From Edaphobacter dinghuensis (GTDB lineage Bacteria > Acidobacteriota > Terriglobia > Terriglobales > Acidobacteriaceae), in the NCBI RefSeq assembly GCF_014640335.1, contig NZ_BMGT01000001.1, positions 1,240,001-1,304,000 on the forward strand: a DNA stretch of 64,000 nt. The letters run 5' to 3'. The notes below the pieces were generated by a model, which was not told where the DNA came from, did not search any database, and saw only the letters and a list, made by a program, of their open reading frames with translations. Of this stretch, positions 17,901-26,273 are shown in pieces (the first letter of the stretch is position 1; every line of letters begins with the position of its first letter). The translations under genes were made by a program, and so were the position numbers.

Positions 17901-18780
17901 TCCCATCAACTTCTTCCAGGCAAATCCTTATGCAGCCGGAGCGCAGACCGGTTACATGACCGCGGCAGGCTATTCAAACTACAACGCGCTTCAGGTCGAG
18001 TTCCGCCAGGCTTCGTGGAAAGGACTTCAGTTTGATGCAAATTACACCTACAGCAAGAGCCTGGGAATTTCGACTCCGCAGAGTTGGACTGGATCGCTCA
18101 ACATATTCACCCTGCGTAATCTCCATCGGAGCTATGGTCCAAGCCAGTTTGATCTGACCCACGTTACCCATATCCATGGAACATACGACCTGCCCTTTGG
18201 GCACGGTAAAAGCTTCCTCAGTAATAATGCGATCGCAGACAAGGTGGTAGGTGGCTGGACCGTTGGTACCATTCTCACCTTCCAAACCGGCTACCCCTTC
18301 GCTCTCACCGGCGGAAATCAGACATTCAATGACTACGGAGATGGCGGAGTTACTCTTAACGGTGTCACGCCGGCGCAACTGCAGAAATCGATCGGAGTGC
18401 ATCGAATCCCGGGGCAGACCTTTGTTGCACTGATCGATCCGAAATATCTTGCTAGCGCCACAGGAGGAGGCGCAAACGCAACTTACATCAGCCCGAACAC
18501 AACGCCCGGAACGATTGGCAGAGTTATATATCTTCATGGTCCTCACGGGTTTTATGACGACATCTCTGTTACAAAGATCGTTCCAATTCGCCGCGAAATG
18601 AATTTCCGTATTCAGGCAGAGCTTCTGAACGCCTTCAATCATCCGGTTTTTGGCAACTCGTCAAATGAAATAGGTGCTGCAGGCTCCATCAATTCCAGTG
18701 TGCAGAGCAATAGCTTTGGCCTTGGCGGCATCTCCAATAGCAGTCGCCTAATTGAGCTGCGAGCAAATGTAGATTTCTAA
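14941..18780 (+). CDS. Oar-like TonB-dependent outer-membrane receptor with carboxypeptidase-regulatory-like domain
   Basis: A 1279-residue protein: signal peptide (to about residue 29, ALGQS), a carboxypeptidase-regulatory-like Ig fold (about 32-115, GTVIVTVTDASGAVIPGA), a plug-like domain (about 130-240) and a long beta-barrel ending in an aromatic residue (NVDF). This is the Oar/TonB receptor type greatly expanded in Acidobacteriota and often near glycoside hydrolases. It probably imports a large ligand in a TonB-dependent way. Given the arabinosidase, peptidase and hydroxyproline genes around it, a glycopeptide or arabino-oligosaccharide is my inferred ligand. A terminator follows directly. 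Confidence 0.88.
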   Translation: MLRKKCCYLFCLALSVVCVLGLTSTALGQSGSQGTVIVTVTDASGAVIPGADLELVEASTNSLRKAETASDGSHRFVNLTIGVYKLTISKTGYASKVYSSVLVQASQVSSIAAALPVGEVSEVVSVTGTRTPVLQVSSNEIGTVVDMKQIQNLPLEGRDLTSFSTLVAGYNGTFNGLPSNDQGSNIDGVIGNSSRMKFGGNTQPAVSPRLENIEEMSIQTDQLSLNSGFGQSSTQLNFVSKRGSNRFHGSVYEDFRNSGLNANSWFNNAAGVRKNKLILNDFGGNFGGPIFHDKLFFFGSFAMSKQPGSFTASNDVFTAAAQQGNFTYSGGTVNVLNVVSAYNPALPGTVNSQQSAQLAAINDAVSHGAVTATADPNYNQISWNNNSSITNYFPGGRLDYVLSERVRMYLSFLYNKNSQPTSTAANFPGSGFAYQVAGSSAKNYTTSYGLDLIITPRLINQLKLGYLYDNTQYAPGVKPSYATLPTVAWNIGSSSTSACPTCTAGLTMSGQAYPLPITTFYPIMNASDSVTWEKGTHAISFGASWYREQDHYYNPPEGFPNYTLSTTSGLASGDPAANAFNRSNFPGASANDLVEAQQLYAILTGRISNINGQFAKNPHDNTYQTGVGAYNLDEVSSAAGLFAEDSWKVRRDLTLNYGLRWDFVGDQHDLTGAYHSASPGDIYGPSGYGNLFNPGSLTGNMNPLLTAKEHAYAPWKVTPQPAFGFSWNPTVSDGPLGALLGGSSTVIRGGFALRRFTEPYQYYWNQASDFGSFFYQNFSLNPNNTGTTGTFAPGSLLLGQTLPPYAISPATYETTAQQAEFTFISGAPGVNGMDPHIKQPYSESWNFGVQRALGSSRVLEVRYNGNRSIHQWIPINPNEVNVFENGFLAEFKKAQANLAANGGPNAANPSFAGPGMPIITAAFGGSANDSDFSNGQFIQYLVNGDVGSFANTLSGVNGTHPYFCNLVGSKFAPCVTNAGVTTAGAGYPINFFQANPYAAGAQTGYMTAAGYSNYNALQVEFRQASWKGLQFDANYTYSKSLGISTPQSWTGSLNIFTLRNLHRSYGPSQFDLTHVTHIHGTYDLPFGHGKSFLSNNAIADKVVGGWTVGTILTFQTGYPFALTGGNQTFNDYGDGGVTLNGVTPAQLQKSIGVHRIPGQTFVALIDPKYLASATGGGANATYISPNTTPGTIGRVIYLHGPHGFYDDISVTKIVPIRREMNFRIQAELLNAFNHPVFGNSSNEIGAAGSINSSVQSNSFGLGGISNSSRLIELRANVDF

Positions 18781-18797
18781 AACGATTTGATCTCTCT

Positions 18798-18835
18798 GCC
18801 GGATGCGCTTTACAGGGCATCCGGCTTTTCTTTTT
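18798..18835 (+). terminator. Rho-independent terminator after the TonB receptor
   Basis: A 9-bp perfect stem, GCCGGATGC (18798-18806) with GCATCCGGC (18817-18825), a 10-base loop, then TTTTCTTTTT. It lies 18 bases after the receptor stop. Confidence 0.85.
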
Positions 18836-18928
18836 AGTTGTCTTTATTGAAAATAAGGAAAGAGCTTTTGCAAGTGCAGAAGGCCCCCTTTCTTTCAACA
18901 TTTTGAGCCACTAGTTCGGGATAATGAT

Positions 18929-19155
18929 GTCCGTTTCCAGATTGTTGGTTACCGAAATTAAGATCCAGTTACCAAATTACTGTCCAGAATTAGAGCGCAA
19001 AATCAGCAGTTTCAGCAAAATAGTTGGTTGTTAAAATTGCCAGAATTACTTGTCCGATTTGTAAGTTACCAAAATAGTTGTCACGCCACATTCCCTTTAA
19101 TTCGGGCTGCTGGCCCACGTCAAAGCGCCAGTTAATTGAACTGGTGTCCGTTACC
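18929..19155. repeat. Cluster of short interspersed repeats (TGTCC and GTTACC motifs), possible insertion-sequence end relic
   Basis: The 370-base gap before glmS has no gene but is full of related short motifs. GTTACC occurs at 18948, 18968, 19065 and 19150, three times followed by an A-rich AAAT tract. TGTCC occurs at 18929, 18981, 19051 and 19145. A related GTTAAAATTGCCAGAATTAC lies at 19030. The alternation of the two motifs resembles the multiple terminal repeats at the ends of some insertion sequences (IS21-type ends are an example), but no transposase is present. A protein-binding array is an alternative reading. Confidence 0.5.
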
Positions 19156-19205
19156 AGTAGGCAGAATCAGTATTCAATTCCAAGTTTCGGTGGAAAAAAG
19201 TCTTC

Positions 19206-21074
19206 TCACTCCACGGTGACGGATTTGGCCAGGTTTCTCGGTTGGTCTACGTCGCAGCCTCTTCTTACGGCGATGTGGTAGGCGAGGAGTTGTAGGGGGA
19301 CTACTTCTAGGATGGGTAGGAGGAGTTCGGGGGCCTGGGGAATTTGGATGGTGTGTTCGACCAGGTGCTTGATCTCTTCGTCGCCTTCGATGGCGATTGC
19401 AATGACGCGGCCGCTGCGGGCGGTTACTTCCTGAATGTTGCTCAAGGTCTTTTCGTACTTCAGCACGCTTGATGGGTCGTCAGGGTCTTTGGTCGCAATG
19501 GTGACGACCGGAAGGGACTCGTCGATCAGGGCGTTGGGGCCGTGCTTCATCTCGCCTGCGGGGTAGCCTTCGGCGTGGATGTAGGAGATCTCCTTGAGCT
19601 TGAGCGCGCCTTCGAGGGCGATGGGGTAGTGGATGCCCCGGCCGAGGAAGAGGAAGTCGTCGGCGGTGTGGAAGACCTTGGCGAGTTGCTGGCACTGGTC
19701 GTCTACTGAGCGAAGGATGTCCTCGATCTTGGAGGGAACCTTGGATAGCTCGGTGACGAGGTGGAGGGATTCGGCGTCGGTGATGGTTCCGCGGACCTGC
19801 GCGAGGTGCAGCGCGAGGACGAAGAGGGCGGTGAGCTGGGCGGTAAAGGCCTTGGTGGAGGCGACGCCGATCTCTGGCCCTGCGTTGGTGGTGATGGTGC
19901 CCTGAGCTTCGCGAGTGACGGCTGCTCCGACGACGTTGCAGATGGCGAGGGTTTTGCTGCCCTTCGAGATGAGCTCGCGCTGGGCGGCGATGGTGTCGGC
20001 GGTCTCGCCGGATTGGGTGATGAGCAGGCCGATGGCGTGCGGGTCGGCGATGGGGTCGCGGTAGCGGTACTCGCTGGCGTAGTCGACATCCACAGGCAGT
20101 CTAGCCAGGCGCTCGATCATGAATTTTCCGGCGAGTCCGGCGTGCCAGCTTGTGCCGCAGGCGGCGATGGTGATCTGGCTGGCGGTGCGGAAGTCCTCGT
20201 CGGAGATCTGCATCTCGCTGAGGAAGACTTTGCCGGTGTCGAGAGAGACGCGGCCGAGAGTGGTGTCGCGAATGGCGCGGGGCTGCTCGTTCACCTCTTT
20301 GAGCATGAAGTGCTTGTAGCCGGCCTTTTCCGCCATGATGGGGTCCCAGGTGATGCGCTGAACCTTTAATGGCAGGGGCTTGCCTTCGAAGTCGCTGAGG
20401 GTAACGCCGGTGGGGGTGAGGACGGCGAGCTCGCCGTCTTGCAGGAAGTGAATGTTGCGGGTGTGGTGCAGGATGCCGGGAACGTCGGAGGCAAGGAAGA
20501 ATTCGCCGTCGCCGATACCGATGACGGCAGGCGGGCCCATGCGGGCGGCGACGAGCTTGTTGGGCTCGTTAGCGGAGAGGACGCCGATGGCGAAGGCTCC
20601 GGTGAGGCGGTGGACGGCGCGGCGGACGGCCTCTTCGAGCACGATGCCGGGGGCCTGCTTGATCTCTTCTTCGATGAGGTGGGCGATGATCTCGGTGTCG
20701 GTCTCGGTGACGAACTTGTGTCCGGCGGCGGCAAGCTCTTTTTTAAGAGCAAGATAGTTTTCGACGATGCCGTTGTGGACGACGACGAGGGTCTTGGTGC
20801 AATCCCGGTGGGGATGGGCATTTTCTTCGGTCGGACGGCCGTGGGTGGCCCAGCGAGTGTGGCCAATGCCGAAGCTGCCGTGGATGGGGTTGTCGGCAAT
20901 GACGGCTTCGAGGTTGCGGAGCTTGCCGGGGGCACGGCGAAGCTCGAGGCCGGTTGAATTACCTGCAACGGCGATGCCGGCAGAATCGTATCCGCGGTAT
21001 TCGAGGCGACGCAGGCCTTCAATGATGACGGGGACGACGGGCTGGGGACCGATGTAACCAACAATTCCGCACAT
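19206..21074 (-). CDS. glmS: Glutamine--fructose-6-phosphate aminotransferase (isomerizing)
   Basis: The start at 21074 gives MCGIVGYIG, placing the catalytic cysteine at position 2 after methionine removal, as the glutaminase domain requires; upstream in-frame codons to 21146 are therefore not used. The 622-residue protein has the class II glutamine amidotransferase domain (about 1-215) and two SIS sugar-phosphate domains (about 285-430 and 455-610), ending in the family-typical KSVTVE. It makes glucosamine-6-phosphate, the first step to UDP-GlcNAc for peptidoglycan, LPS and the exopolysaccharide encoded later in the window. It is divergent from the MscS gene with a 90-base gap; no room or sign of a glmS ribozyme. 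Confidence 0.97.
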   Translation of the reverse strand: MCGIVGYIGPQPVVPVIIEGLRRLEYRGYDSAGIAVAGNSTGLELRRAPGKLRNLEAVIADNPIHGSFGIGHTRWATHGRPTEENAHPHRDCTKTLVVVHNGIVENYLALKKELAAAGHKFVTETDTEIIAHLIEEEIKQAPGIVLEEAVRRAVHRLTGAFAIGVLSANEPNKLVAARMGPPAVIGIGDGEFFLASDVPGILHHTRNIHFLQDGELAVLTPTGVTLSDFEGKPLPLKVQRITWDPIMAEKAGYKHFMLKEVNEQPRAIRDTTLGRVSLDTGKVFLSEMQISDEDFRTASQITIAACGTSWHAGLAGKFMIERLARLPVDVDYASEYRYRDPIADPHAIGLLITQSGETADTIAAQRELISKGSKTLAICNVVGAAVTREAQGTITTNAGPEIGVASTKAFTAQLTALFVLALHLAQVRGTITDAESLHLVTELSKVPSKIEDILRSVDDQCQQLAKVFHTADDFLFLGRGIHYPIALEGALKLKEISYIHAEGYPAGEMKHGPNALIDESLPVVTIATKDPDDPSSVLKYEKTLSNIQEVTARSGRVIAIAIEGDEEIKHLVEHTIQIPQAPELLLPILEVVPLQLLAYHIAVRRGCDVDQPRNLAKSVTVE

Positions 21075-21164
21075 GAACTGAGTGTAGATGGTGACGGGCA
21101 ATTTTGTGCCAGATGAATTTGTGTGACTTTTGTGGGAGGGCATCAAACATATAGGCTGGTAGAG

Positions 21165-22985
21165 ATGAAGGATATGAGGAAACTTCTGATTGCAGTGCCG
21201 GCAGCGGCGTTAGTGGTGCTTCTGGTAGCGAGCTACCTGACCCGGGGTGCGATGGCGAACCTCCCGTTTTTGCGGGGAACGCACGGAACGCCAGCTGGGA
21301 CGCTTGTGGACCAACGACCCTGGCAGACGGCACAGGCACTGGCTCCGCTTGCGGTCTCGGTGGAAGAGAAGAGGCTTGCCCGTAACGCCGAGCGTCTGGC
21401 AGACCATGAAGTCGATCAGGCATTTGCTCAGGCGCTGCGGATGGCGGCGCTCGAACCTCCGGTGCTGAAGGGGGATGCGCTGGCTCTCTCGCAGAAGGTC
21501 ACTGCGCTGAAAGAGACGGTAAAAGAGGACCAGGCGGCAGTGGACCGCGTGAGTGCGGCGACGGCGAAGCTGCCTAAGGGGCCGGATGGTACGGTGCAGT
21601 CGGACGAACTGGATGTGGCGAAGGCCCAGTTGACGCTGGATAGCGACGAGTTGGCGGATGCCACGGACGATCTCGCCAGGGTAAGCGGAGACAAGCGCGG
21701 AGCGATTCAGCAGGAACTAACGACGCGGGAAGCGTCGATGAAGAAGTTCGATGAGCAGATGGATAGCGCTGCGCCGACGGCGGTGGCTTCGGCGAAGCAG
21801 CATGGGACGTTGTATACGCGGTTGAAATCATGGTTCGATCAGCGCAGCCGGATGGACCTGATCAGTCAGGCAAAGGCGGAGGCGGATGCCGATGTTGTGG
21901 CGCTGACAGCGCAGCACGCGGAGATCGAGAAGAAGGCCAGTGCGGCTGAGGCCGGAGTAGGTTCTGCGTCGACCGATACGGGAACGCCAGCCGATTCTGA
22001 CGCTGTAAGAGGACGCGTGGCGCAGATGGGAAAGATGCATGCCATCGCGCAGATCCATTCCATTCTGGATGACAGGCTACAGACGCAGCAGCAGCTTTCG
22101 GGCGTCTACGAGCAGTGGCTGGCACAGGTGCAGTTGCAGCACAGCATCATCACTCACCTGCTTTTCCAGTCGTTCGCATTGATCGCATTTCTGCTGCTGT
22201 GTGCTTCGTTGCTGGGCGCATTTGTCCGAATGATGCTGGACCGCTCGAAGATGGAGCAACGCAGTCTGCATACGCTAAGGACCATCGCGCATCTCGCAAT
22301 TCAATTTGTCACGCTATTACTGGTGCTGCTGGTCATCTTTGGGCCTCCCAGTCAAACTCCGACGATCCTTGGACTGGCCACGGCCGGGTTGACGGTCGTC
22401 TTTCAGGACTTCATCCTCGCCTTCTTCGGCTGGTTTGTGCTGATGGGCAGAAACGGCATCCGTCTGGGCGATTGGGTGGAGATTAACGGTGTAGCCGGCG
22501 AGGTCATCGAGATTGGCCTGTTCCGCACCTCGCTGCTGGAGACAGGCAACTGGAGTGCGCAAGGGCATCCCACTGGCCGTCGAGTAACCTTCCTCAATAA
22601 GTACGCAATCTCGGGCCAGTTCCTTAACTTCTCGACGACCGGACAGTGGATGTGGGACGAGATCAGCCTGAATGTGCCGACGGGAGAAGACACCTTCAAG
22701 ATGATCGACGCGATTCAGGATGTGGTACTGAAGGAGACCAGGGAAGGCGGCAAGGAGGCAGAGAGGGAGTGGCAGCGAGCGGCCAAACAGTCGAATTTAA
22801 GCCTGTTCTCCGCCACCCCCTCGGTGGAGATGCGTCCGGCCGGATCTGGGATCGACATCCTGGTGCGCTATGTGACGCGTGCCGGTGACCGGTTTGAGAT
22901 GAGGAACCGTCTCTATCAGTCCGTCATTAATCTTCTGCACAAGCCGGAGGAGAAAAACGCACTCCCCTCCGAGTCGAAGTCGTAG
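21165..22985 (+). CDS. MscS-family mechanosensitive ion channel with long N-terminal coiled-coil region
   Basis: From the ATG at 21165 the product is 606 residues; a GTG at 21123 is in frame but less likely. After an N-terminal hydrophobic segment comes a charged, alanine-rich coiled-coil region (about 60-290), probably periplasmic. Three membrane segments follow (about 340-440), then the MscS core: pore-helix-like glycine/alanine stretch [14 protein letters not shown] and the beta-domain [18 protein letters not shown]. The extended N-terminus resembles MscK/MscM-type large channels more than the small MscS. It should open on membrane tension to release solutes. It ends two bases before the stop of the convergent sigma factor gene. 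Confidence 0.85.
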   Translation: MKDMRKLLIAVPAAALVVLLVASYLTRGAMANLPFLRGTHGTPAGTLVDQRPWQTAQALAPLAVSVEEKRLARNAERLADHEVDQAFAQALRMAALEPPVLKGDALALSQKVTALKETVKEDQAAVDRVSAATAKLPKGPDGTVQSDELDVAKAQLTLDSDELADATDDLARVSGDKRGAIQQELTTREASMKKFDEQMDSAAPTAVASAKQHGTLYTRLKSWFDQRSRMDLISQAKAEADADVVALTAQHAEIEKKASAAEAGVGSASTDTGTPADSDAVRGRVAQMGKMHAIAQIHSILDDRLQTQQQLSGVYEQWLAQVQLQHSIITHLLFQSFALIAFLLLCASLLGAFVRMMLDRSKMEQRSLHTLRTIAHLAIQFVTLLLVLLVIFGPPSQTPTILGLATAGLTVVFQDFILAFFGWFVLMGRNGIRLGDWVEINGVAGEVIEIGLFRTSLLETGNWSAQGHPTGRRVTFLNKYAISGQFLNFSTTGQWMWDEISLNVPTGEDTFKMIDAIQDVVLKETREGGKEAEREWQRAAKQSNLSLFSATPSVEMRPAGSGIDILVRYVTRAGDRFEMRNRLYQSVINLLHKPEEKNALPSESKS

Positions 22986-22987
22986 CT

Positions 22988-23677
22988 TTATAGGTGAACA
23001 TCGGCGAGCTTAATGAGACGCTCGAAGACATTCTGCACGACGCGATCGCAGCGAGCGCCCATGAAAGGGAAGGCCTCCTTTGCCGCTGGTCCAATGCGCT
23101 CGAAGAGCCAGTTGCGCATCATGCCGTGGCCGCGATGCAGACGTATCTTGACGTTTTCCTCGGTCAGGTCGAGCGCCTGGGCCGTCTCGGCCGTGCTGAG
23201 TTCTTCGATATCTCGCAGCATGATGACGGTTCGATAGCTCTCCGGAAGGTTCAGAACGGCCTCCTCCAGAAACTCTCGCAACTGGCCGGTGGAGGCGTTC
23301 TTTTCCGGATCGAGTGCATTGCTGGGCGTCTTCATCGAGATCTCTCCGTCATATTCGGTGACATCTACCTGCGGGTGCCGATTGCGCGAGCGAAGACGGG
23401 TCAACGCCTCATGGACGGTGATGCGGCTTAGCCAGGTGGAAAATGCAGAGCGGCCTGCAAACTGATCGAGGTGCGTATAGGCGCGAACATAGGCGTCCTG
23501 CATCACATCTTCGGCTTCCACGTCATCGTGAAGAATGGCCCGGGCGATGCGATAAAGACGTTGGTTGTAGCGGCGCATGATGACCTCGTACAGGGCAAGA
23601 TCTCCTGCGCGAACGCGGGCTACCACCTCATCGTCGGTCAACGCCTTCGAGCGTTCGAGAATCCCGGTTGTCTCCAT
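22988..23677 (-). CDS. ECF-type RNA polymerase sigma factor
   Basis: A 229-residue sigma-70-family factor. Region 2 includes ALYEVIMRRYNQRLYRIAR and AEDVMQDAYVRAY (about residues 28-75); region 4 includes LPESYRTVIMLRDIEELSTAE with a helix-turn-helix (about 142-190). There is no region 1.1 or 3, so it is an extracytoplasmic-function type. No anti-sigma gene is beside it on the same strand: the downstream neighbour is the convergent MscS gene, the upstream one a divergent DoxX-like gene. An unlinked or C-terminal control mechanism is possible; the about 30-residue C-terminal extension has cysteine in GARCDRV. Confidence 0.88.
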   Translation of the reverse strand: METTGILERSKALTDDEVVARVRAGDLALYEVIMRRYNQRLYRIARAILHDDVEAEDVMQDAYVRAYTHLDQFAGRSAFSTWLSRITVHEALTRLRSRNRHPQVDVTEYDGEISMKTPSNALDPEKNASTGQLREFLEEAVLNLPESYRTVIMLRDIEELSTAETAQALDLTEENVKIRLHRGHGMMRNWLFERIGPAAKEAFPFMGARCDRVVQNVFERLIKLADVHL

Positions 23678-23835
23678 AGGCTGCTCTTCTTATTTCTGTG
23701 CTGTTCTCTTTTTAATAGAGTGCGTAAGGCACGGCTGGTTACAATCATGCGCCTTCGCATCCTGCTTTACGGTTTGCCCATAGAAACTCTGTAACCGGAT
23801 GCCGCCGCCTGCAGTCTTTTGCGTGAGGTCGAAAG

Positions 23836-24240
23836 ATGACGACATTCAATAAGAGCCTCAATGCCAGTTGGTGGGCACTGCGGATTGCGCTGGGTGTGGG
23901 GCCTATCCTCTCCGGCATTGATAAATATTTCAACAAATTGACGGATTGGGAGATGTATCTCAGTCCGTATGCGACGAAGATTGTTCCCATCAGCACGCCA
24001 ACCTTCATGCATGTCGTCGGTGCGGTGGAGATTGTTGCCGGCCTGATCGTGCTGAGCCGCTGGACGAAGATCGGCAGCTACATCGTCATGCTGTGGCTGG
24101 TTGCGATTGCGTTAAACCTGCTGACAACGGGGATGTTCTATGACATCGCCGTTCGCGACCTCGAGATTGCCGTCGGCGCATTTGTGCTCTCGCAGCTTTC
24201 GGCAGCGCGCGAGACCTATGGGCAGGAGGCAGTGAACTAG
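23836..24240 (+). CDS. DoxX-like small integral membrane protein
   Basis: A 134-residue protein with four hydrophobic segments (about residues 12-30, 52-72, 76-96 and 105-122), resembling the DoxX/DUF417-like family of four-helix membrane proteins. The glycine-rich first helix (ALRIALGVGPILSGIDKYF) is typical. Functions in this family range from thiosulfate:quinone oxidoreductase subunits to unknown. It lies between the sigma factor, from which it diverges, and a small secreted protein on the same strand. Confidence 0.72.
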   Translation: MTTFNKSLNASWWALRIALGVGPILSGIDKYFNKLTDWEMYLSPYATKIVPISTPTFMHVVGAVEIVAGLIVLSRWTKIGSYIVMLWLVAIALNLLTTGMFYDIAVRDLEIAVGAFVLSQLSAARETYGQEAVN

Positions 24241-24309
24241 AGTATCGTTGCAGTGCCAGAGTTTGTTGCAACGCGGAATGAGTAAAATTCAATACGAATG
24301 GAGAACATC

Positions 24310-24648
24310 ATGAAAGCACTGGTTACCCTACTTGCTGCGGGCCTGCTGGCAACGCCGGCACTGGCCGCTCCAAAGTCGTTCAAAAATGTCTCGGTTGTGG
24401 ATGTGAACTGTTCCAGCAAGGTCGCCGATAATGCTGACGCGCACACCCGTGAATGTGCTTTGAAGTGTAAGGACAGCGGCTTCGGTATTGTCACCGAAGA
24501 CAAGCAATTCCTGAAGTTCGATGCGGCTGGTAATGCCAAGATTATGAGGCAGTTGCAGAAATCGAAGGAAGCCGATCACCTCCGCGTCAACGTCAAGGGC
24601 GATGTCGACGGCGACACGCTGAAGGTTGACTCGATCAAACTGCTCTAG
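24310..24648 (+). CDS. Small secreted protein with conserved cysteines, function unknown
   Basis: The ATG at 24310 has GGAG six bases before it and is followed at once by a signal peptide (KALVTLLAAGLLATPALAA), so it is preferred to the ATG at 24298. The product is 112 residues. The mature part carries three cysteines (VDVNCSS, ECALKCKDSG) and a pattern of short strands ending DGDTLKVDSIKLL. Similar small periplasmic proteins with an ECAxxC-x-GxG pattern are common but uncharacterised. Co-transcription with the DoxX-like gene, 69 bases upstream, is possible. Confidence 0.7.
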   Translation: MKALVTLLAAGLLATPALAAPKSFKNVSVVDVNCSSKVADNADAHTRECALKCKDSGFGIVTEDKQFLKFDAAGNAKIMRQLQKSKEADHLRVNVKGDVDGDTLKVDSIKLL

Positions 24649-24683
24649 GGCTTGTTCTTTGCACTGGGACGGCGGAGAACCGG

Positions 24684-25502
24684 TTAGGCTCCGCCGCGCT
24701 GCAATTCTTTTGTTTTCAGAACGATAAAGTATTCGTAGATGGACTGTAGGGTCGCATAGGTGAGACCGGCAGGACCGTCCAGGATGGCCCTGCGCACAAA
24801 CATCATATAAAGCCATTTAATGATGGGACGGCCTGGCAGGCGATAAAAGATCGCTTTCTGATGCAGGCGGCGGGTGTGGAAGTCAGGATCACTGAGTGCG
24901 GTCTTCCAGGATGGATCCTGTAGCCCTTGCTGATGGTGGATCAGCTCGGCTTCCATCGTGGAGTAGAGGTTGTGCTTGTTGAGCCAGTGGGCGATCCCCT
25001 TCGAAAATGGGAAATGATCAAGCGGATAATTGAGGTCGGCGATGGTGCCTTCCACCTCGATGACTTCGTTGATCGCGCGGGTATATCGACTGTGCTCGGG
25101 CCGGACGAGCCGGATGTAAAAGGGCGAGATCTGCGCGTGTTTGAGCCAGGTTCCGAAGAGGAAGTCGCGGCGGCGCAGGCGGAAGCCTGAGATTTCGTTC
25201 GAAGCGGCCAGAACGATCTGCTGCATCTCGCGGGAGAGCTCCGGGGTGGGGCGCTCATCGGCGTCGAGCAAAAAAACCCAGGGATGCTTGAAGGGGACAG
25301 TGGCAAAAGCGGCGTTGCGGTGGGTCGCGTAGTCGTCGAAGGTGCGTTGGTGGACGTGGGCTCCGGCAGCCTTGGCAATGGAGACAGTGTCGTCGGTCGA
25401 AAAGGAGTCGAAGACGTGAACATCATCGGACCAGCCGACAGAAGCGAGGCAGTCCGGCAGGTCGCGCTGCTCGTTGCGAGTGAGGATGAGGATCGAAATC
25501 AA
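24684..25502 (-). CDS. Family 2 glycosyltransferase, WaaE/KdtX-like
   Basis: A 272-residue GT2 enzyme of the GT-A fold: N-terminal ILILTRNEQRDLPDCL, nucleotide-binding DSFSTDDT (about 36-43) and the acidic FLLDADERPTPEL motif (about 76-88) for metal and sugar nucleotide. The closest general pattern is the LPS-core beta-glucosyltransferase group (WaaE, LgtF). It lies 96 bases downstream of the ferric-reductase-like gene on the same strand and may be the last gene of the polyketide/ketosynthase cluster, glycosylating its lipid product; acting in LPS core assembly is the alternative. Its stop lies within a GGCGGAG...CTCCGCC hairpin (24671-24695). Confidence 0.85.
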   Translation of the reverse strand: MISILILTRNEQRDLPDCLASVGWSDDVHVFDSFSTDDTVSIAKAAGAHVHQRTFDDYATHRNAAFATVPFKHPWVFLLDADERPTPELSREMQQIVLAASNEISGFRLRRRDFLFGTWLKHAQISPFYIRLVRPEHSRYTRAINEVIEVEGTIADLNYPLDHFPFSKGIAHWLNKHNLYSTMEAELIHHQQGLQDPSWKTALSDPDFHTRRLHQKAIFYRLPGRPIIKWLYMMFVRRAILDGPAGLTYATLQSIYEYFIVLKTKELQRGGA

Positions 25503-25598
25503 AGAGGTTTCCTTGAAGGAGCGCTTTTAACCATTGTCGCAGCCGTAGTTGAAAATATGGCAGCGAAGGATCTGGTATCGAGGCTTTTGCTCTCTAAA

Positions 25599-26273
25599 TT
25601 ATGACTTTTGCTCAGGAGCTTCACTCTCACTTCGGTGGCCGCTCCGGGTATATAGGATTCCAATCATCTGGACGACGAGGATAAAGAGCGCCAGCGTAGC
25701 GAAGAAGATAACCCAGGGTAGGTGGCGCTTCTCGACCAGTTGGAACAGAACCCCATGAGCGACGGCTAAACCGGCTGCGACATAGGTCCATCGCTGAAAC
25801 GACTTCCATCGTTGTAACCCCATGGTGCGGAGGGAGATATCGTTCGAGATTACGAGGAGCATCAGGAAGAGTAGGGCCGAGAGCAGGCCGACATCGTTGG
25901 CTGAACCGAAGAGACCCGTCTGGAATTTTAACGGGTGACGCTGCTTGAGGAAGTACATCCACATGCGGCCGCGCAGATGGACGGTTAGCCCAATGCCAGT
26001 GTGCAGCAGGGCAAGCAGGCCAGCCCAGATGCCGATATCGCGGCGGAGATCGAAGCTGACGGGATTGGGGCGGCAGCGAAAGATGTTCCATGGGCCAAGC
26101 AGCAGGGTGGCGCAAAGGAAGAGCAGGCTACTGTACGCTGTCGCCATACTGAGGCGATGGCGCAGGTCTGGTGGAGCGGTAGCGAGGTAGATCAGCGCCG
26201 TAGCGGCGGTTGCGAAGACTGCCAGTATCAGGTGTCGATTAATGCGACGCACCCAATATCGGCTGCGCTTCAT
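25599..26273 (-). CDS. Ferric-reductase-like transmembrane protein
   Basis: A 224-residue protein with six hydrophobic segments matching the ferric reductase-like transmembrane domain (haem-binding cytochrome b type, as in MsrQ, YedZ and NOX-family proteins). Histidines suited to haem binding occur in AGLLALLHTGIGLTVHL and AAGLAVAHGVLFQ, each within a membrane helix. No flavin or NAD(P)H domain is attached. Its ATG overlaps the ketosynthase stop by four bases, so it belongs to that operon; it could supply electrons to a redox step on the lipid or polyketide product. No MsrP partner is seen nearby. Confidence 0.75.
   Translation of the reverse strand: MKRSRYWVRRINRHLILAVFATAATALIYLATAPPDLRHRLSMATAYSSLLFLCATLLLGPWNIFRCRPNPVSFDLRRDIGIWAGLLALLHTGIGLTVHLRGRMWMYFLKQRHPLKFQTGLFGSANDVGLLSALLFLMLLVISNDISLRTMGLQRWKSFQRWTYVAAGLAVAHGVLFQLVEKRHLPWVIFFATLALFILVVQMIGILYTRSGHRSESEAPEQKS

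Noticed and set aside
19703..20957. Several long overlapping frames (up to 202 residues) on both strands within glmS
   Set aside because: They are low-complexity Gly/Ala/Ser/Pro shadows of a GC-rich conserved gene; glmS motifs are intact over the whole range.
21075..21164. glmS ribozyme or riboswitch upstream of glmS
   Set aside because: The divergent gap is only 90 bases and shows no pseudoknot-like core; none is needed to explain the region.
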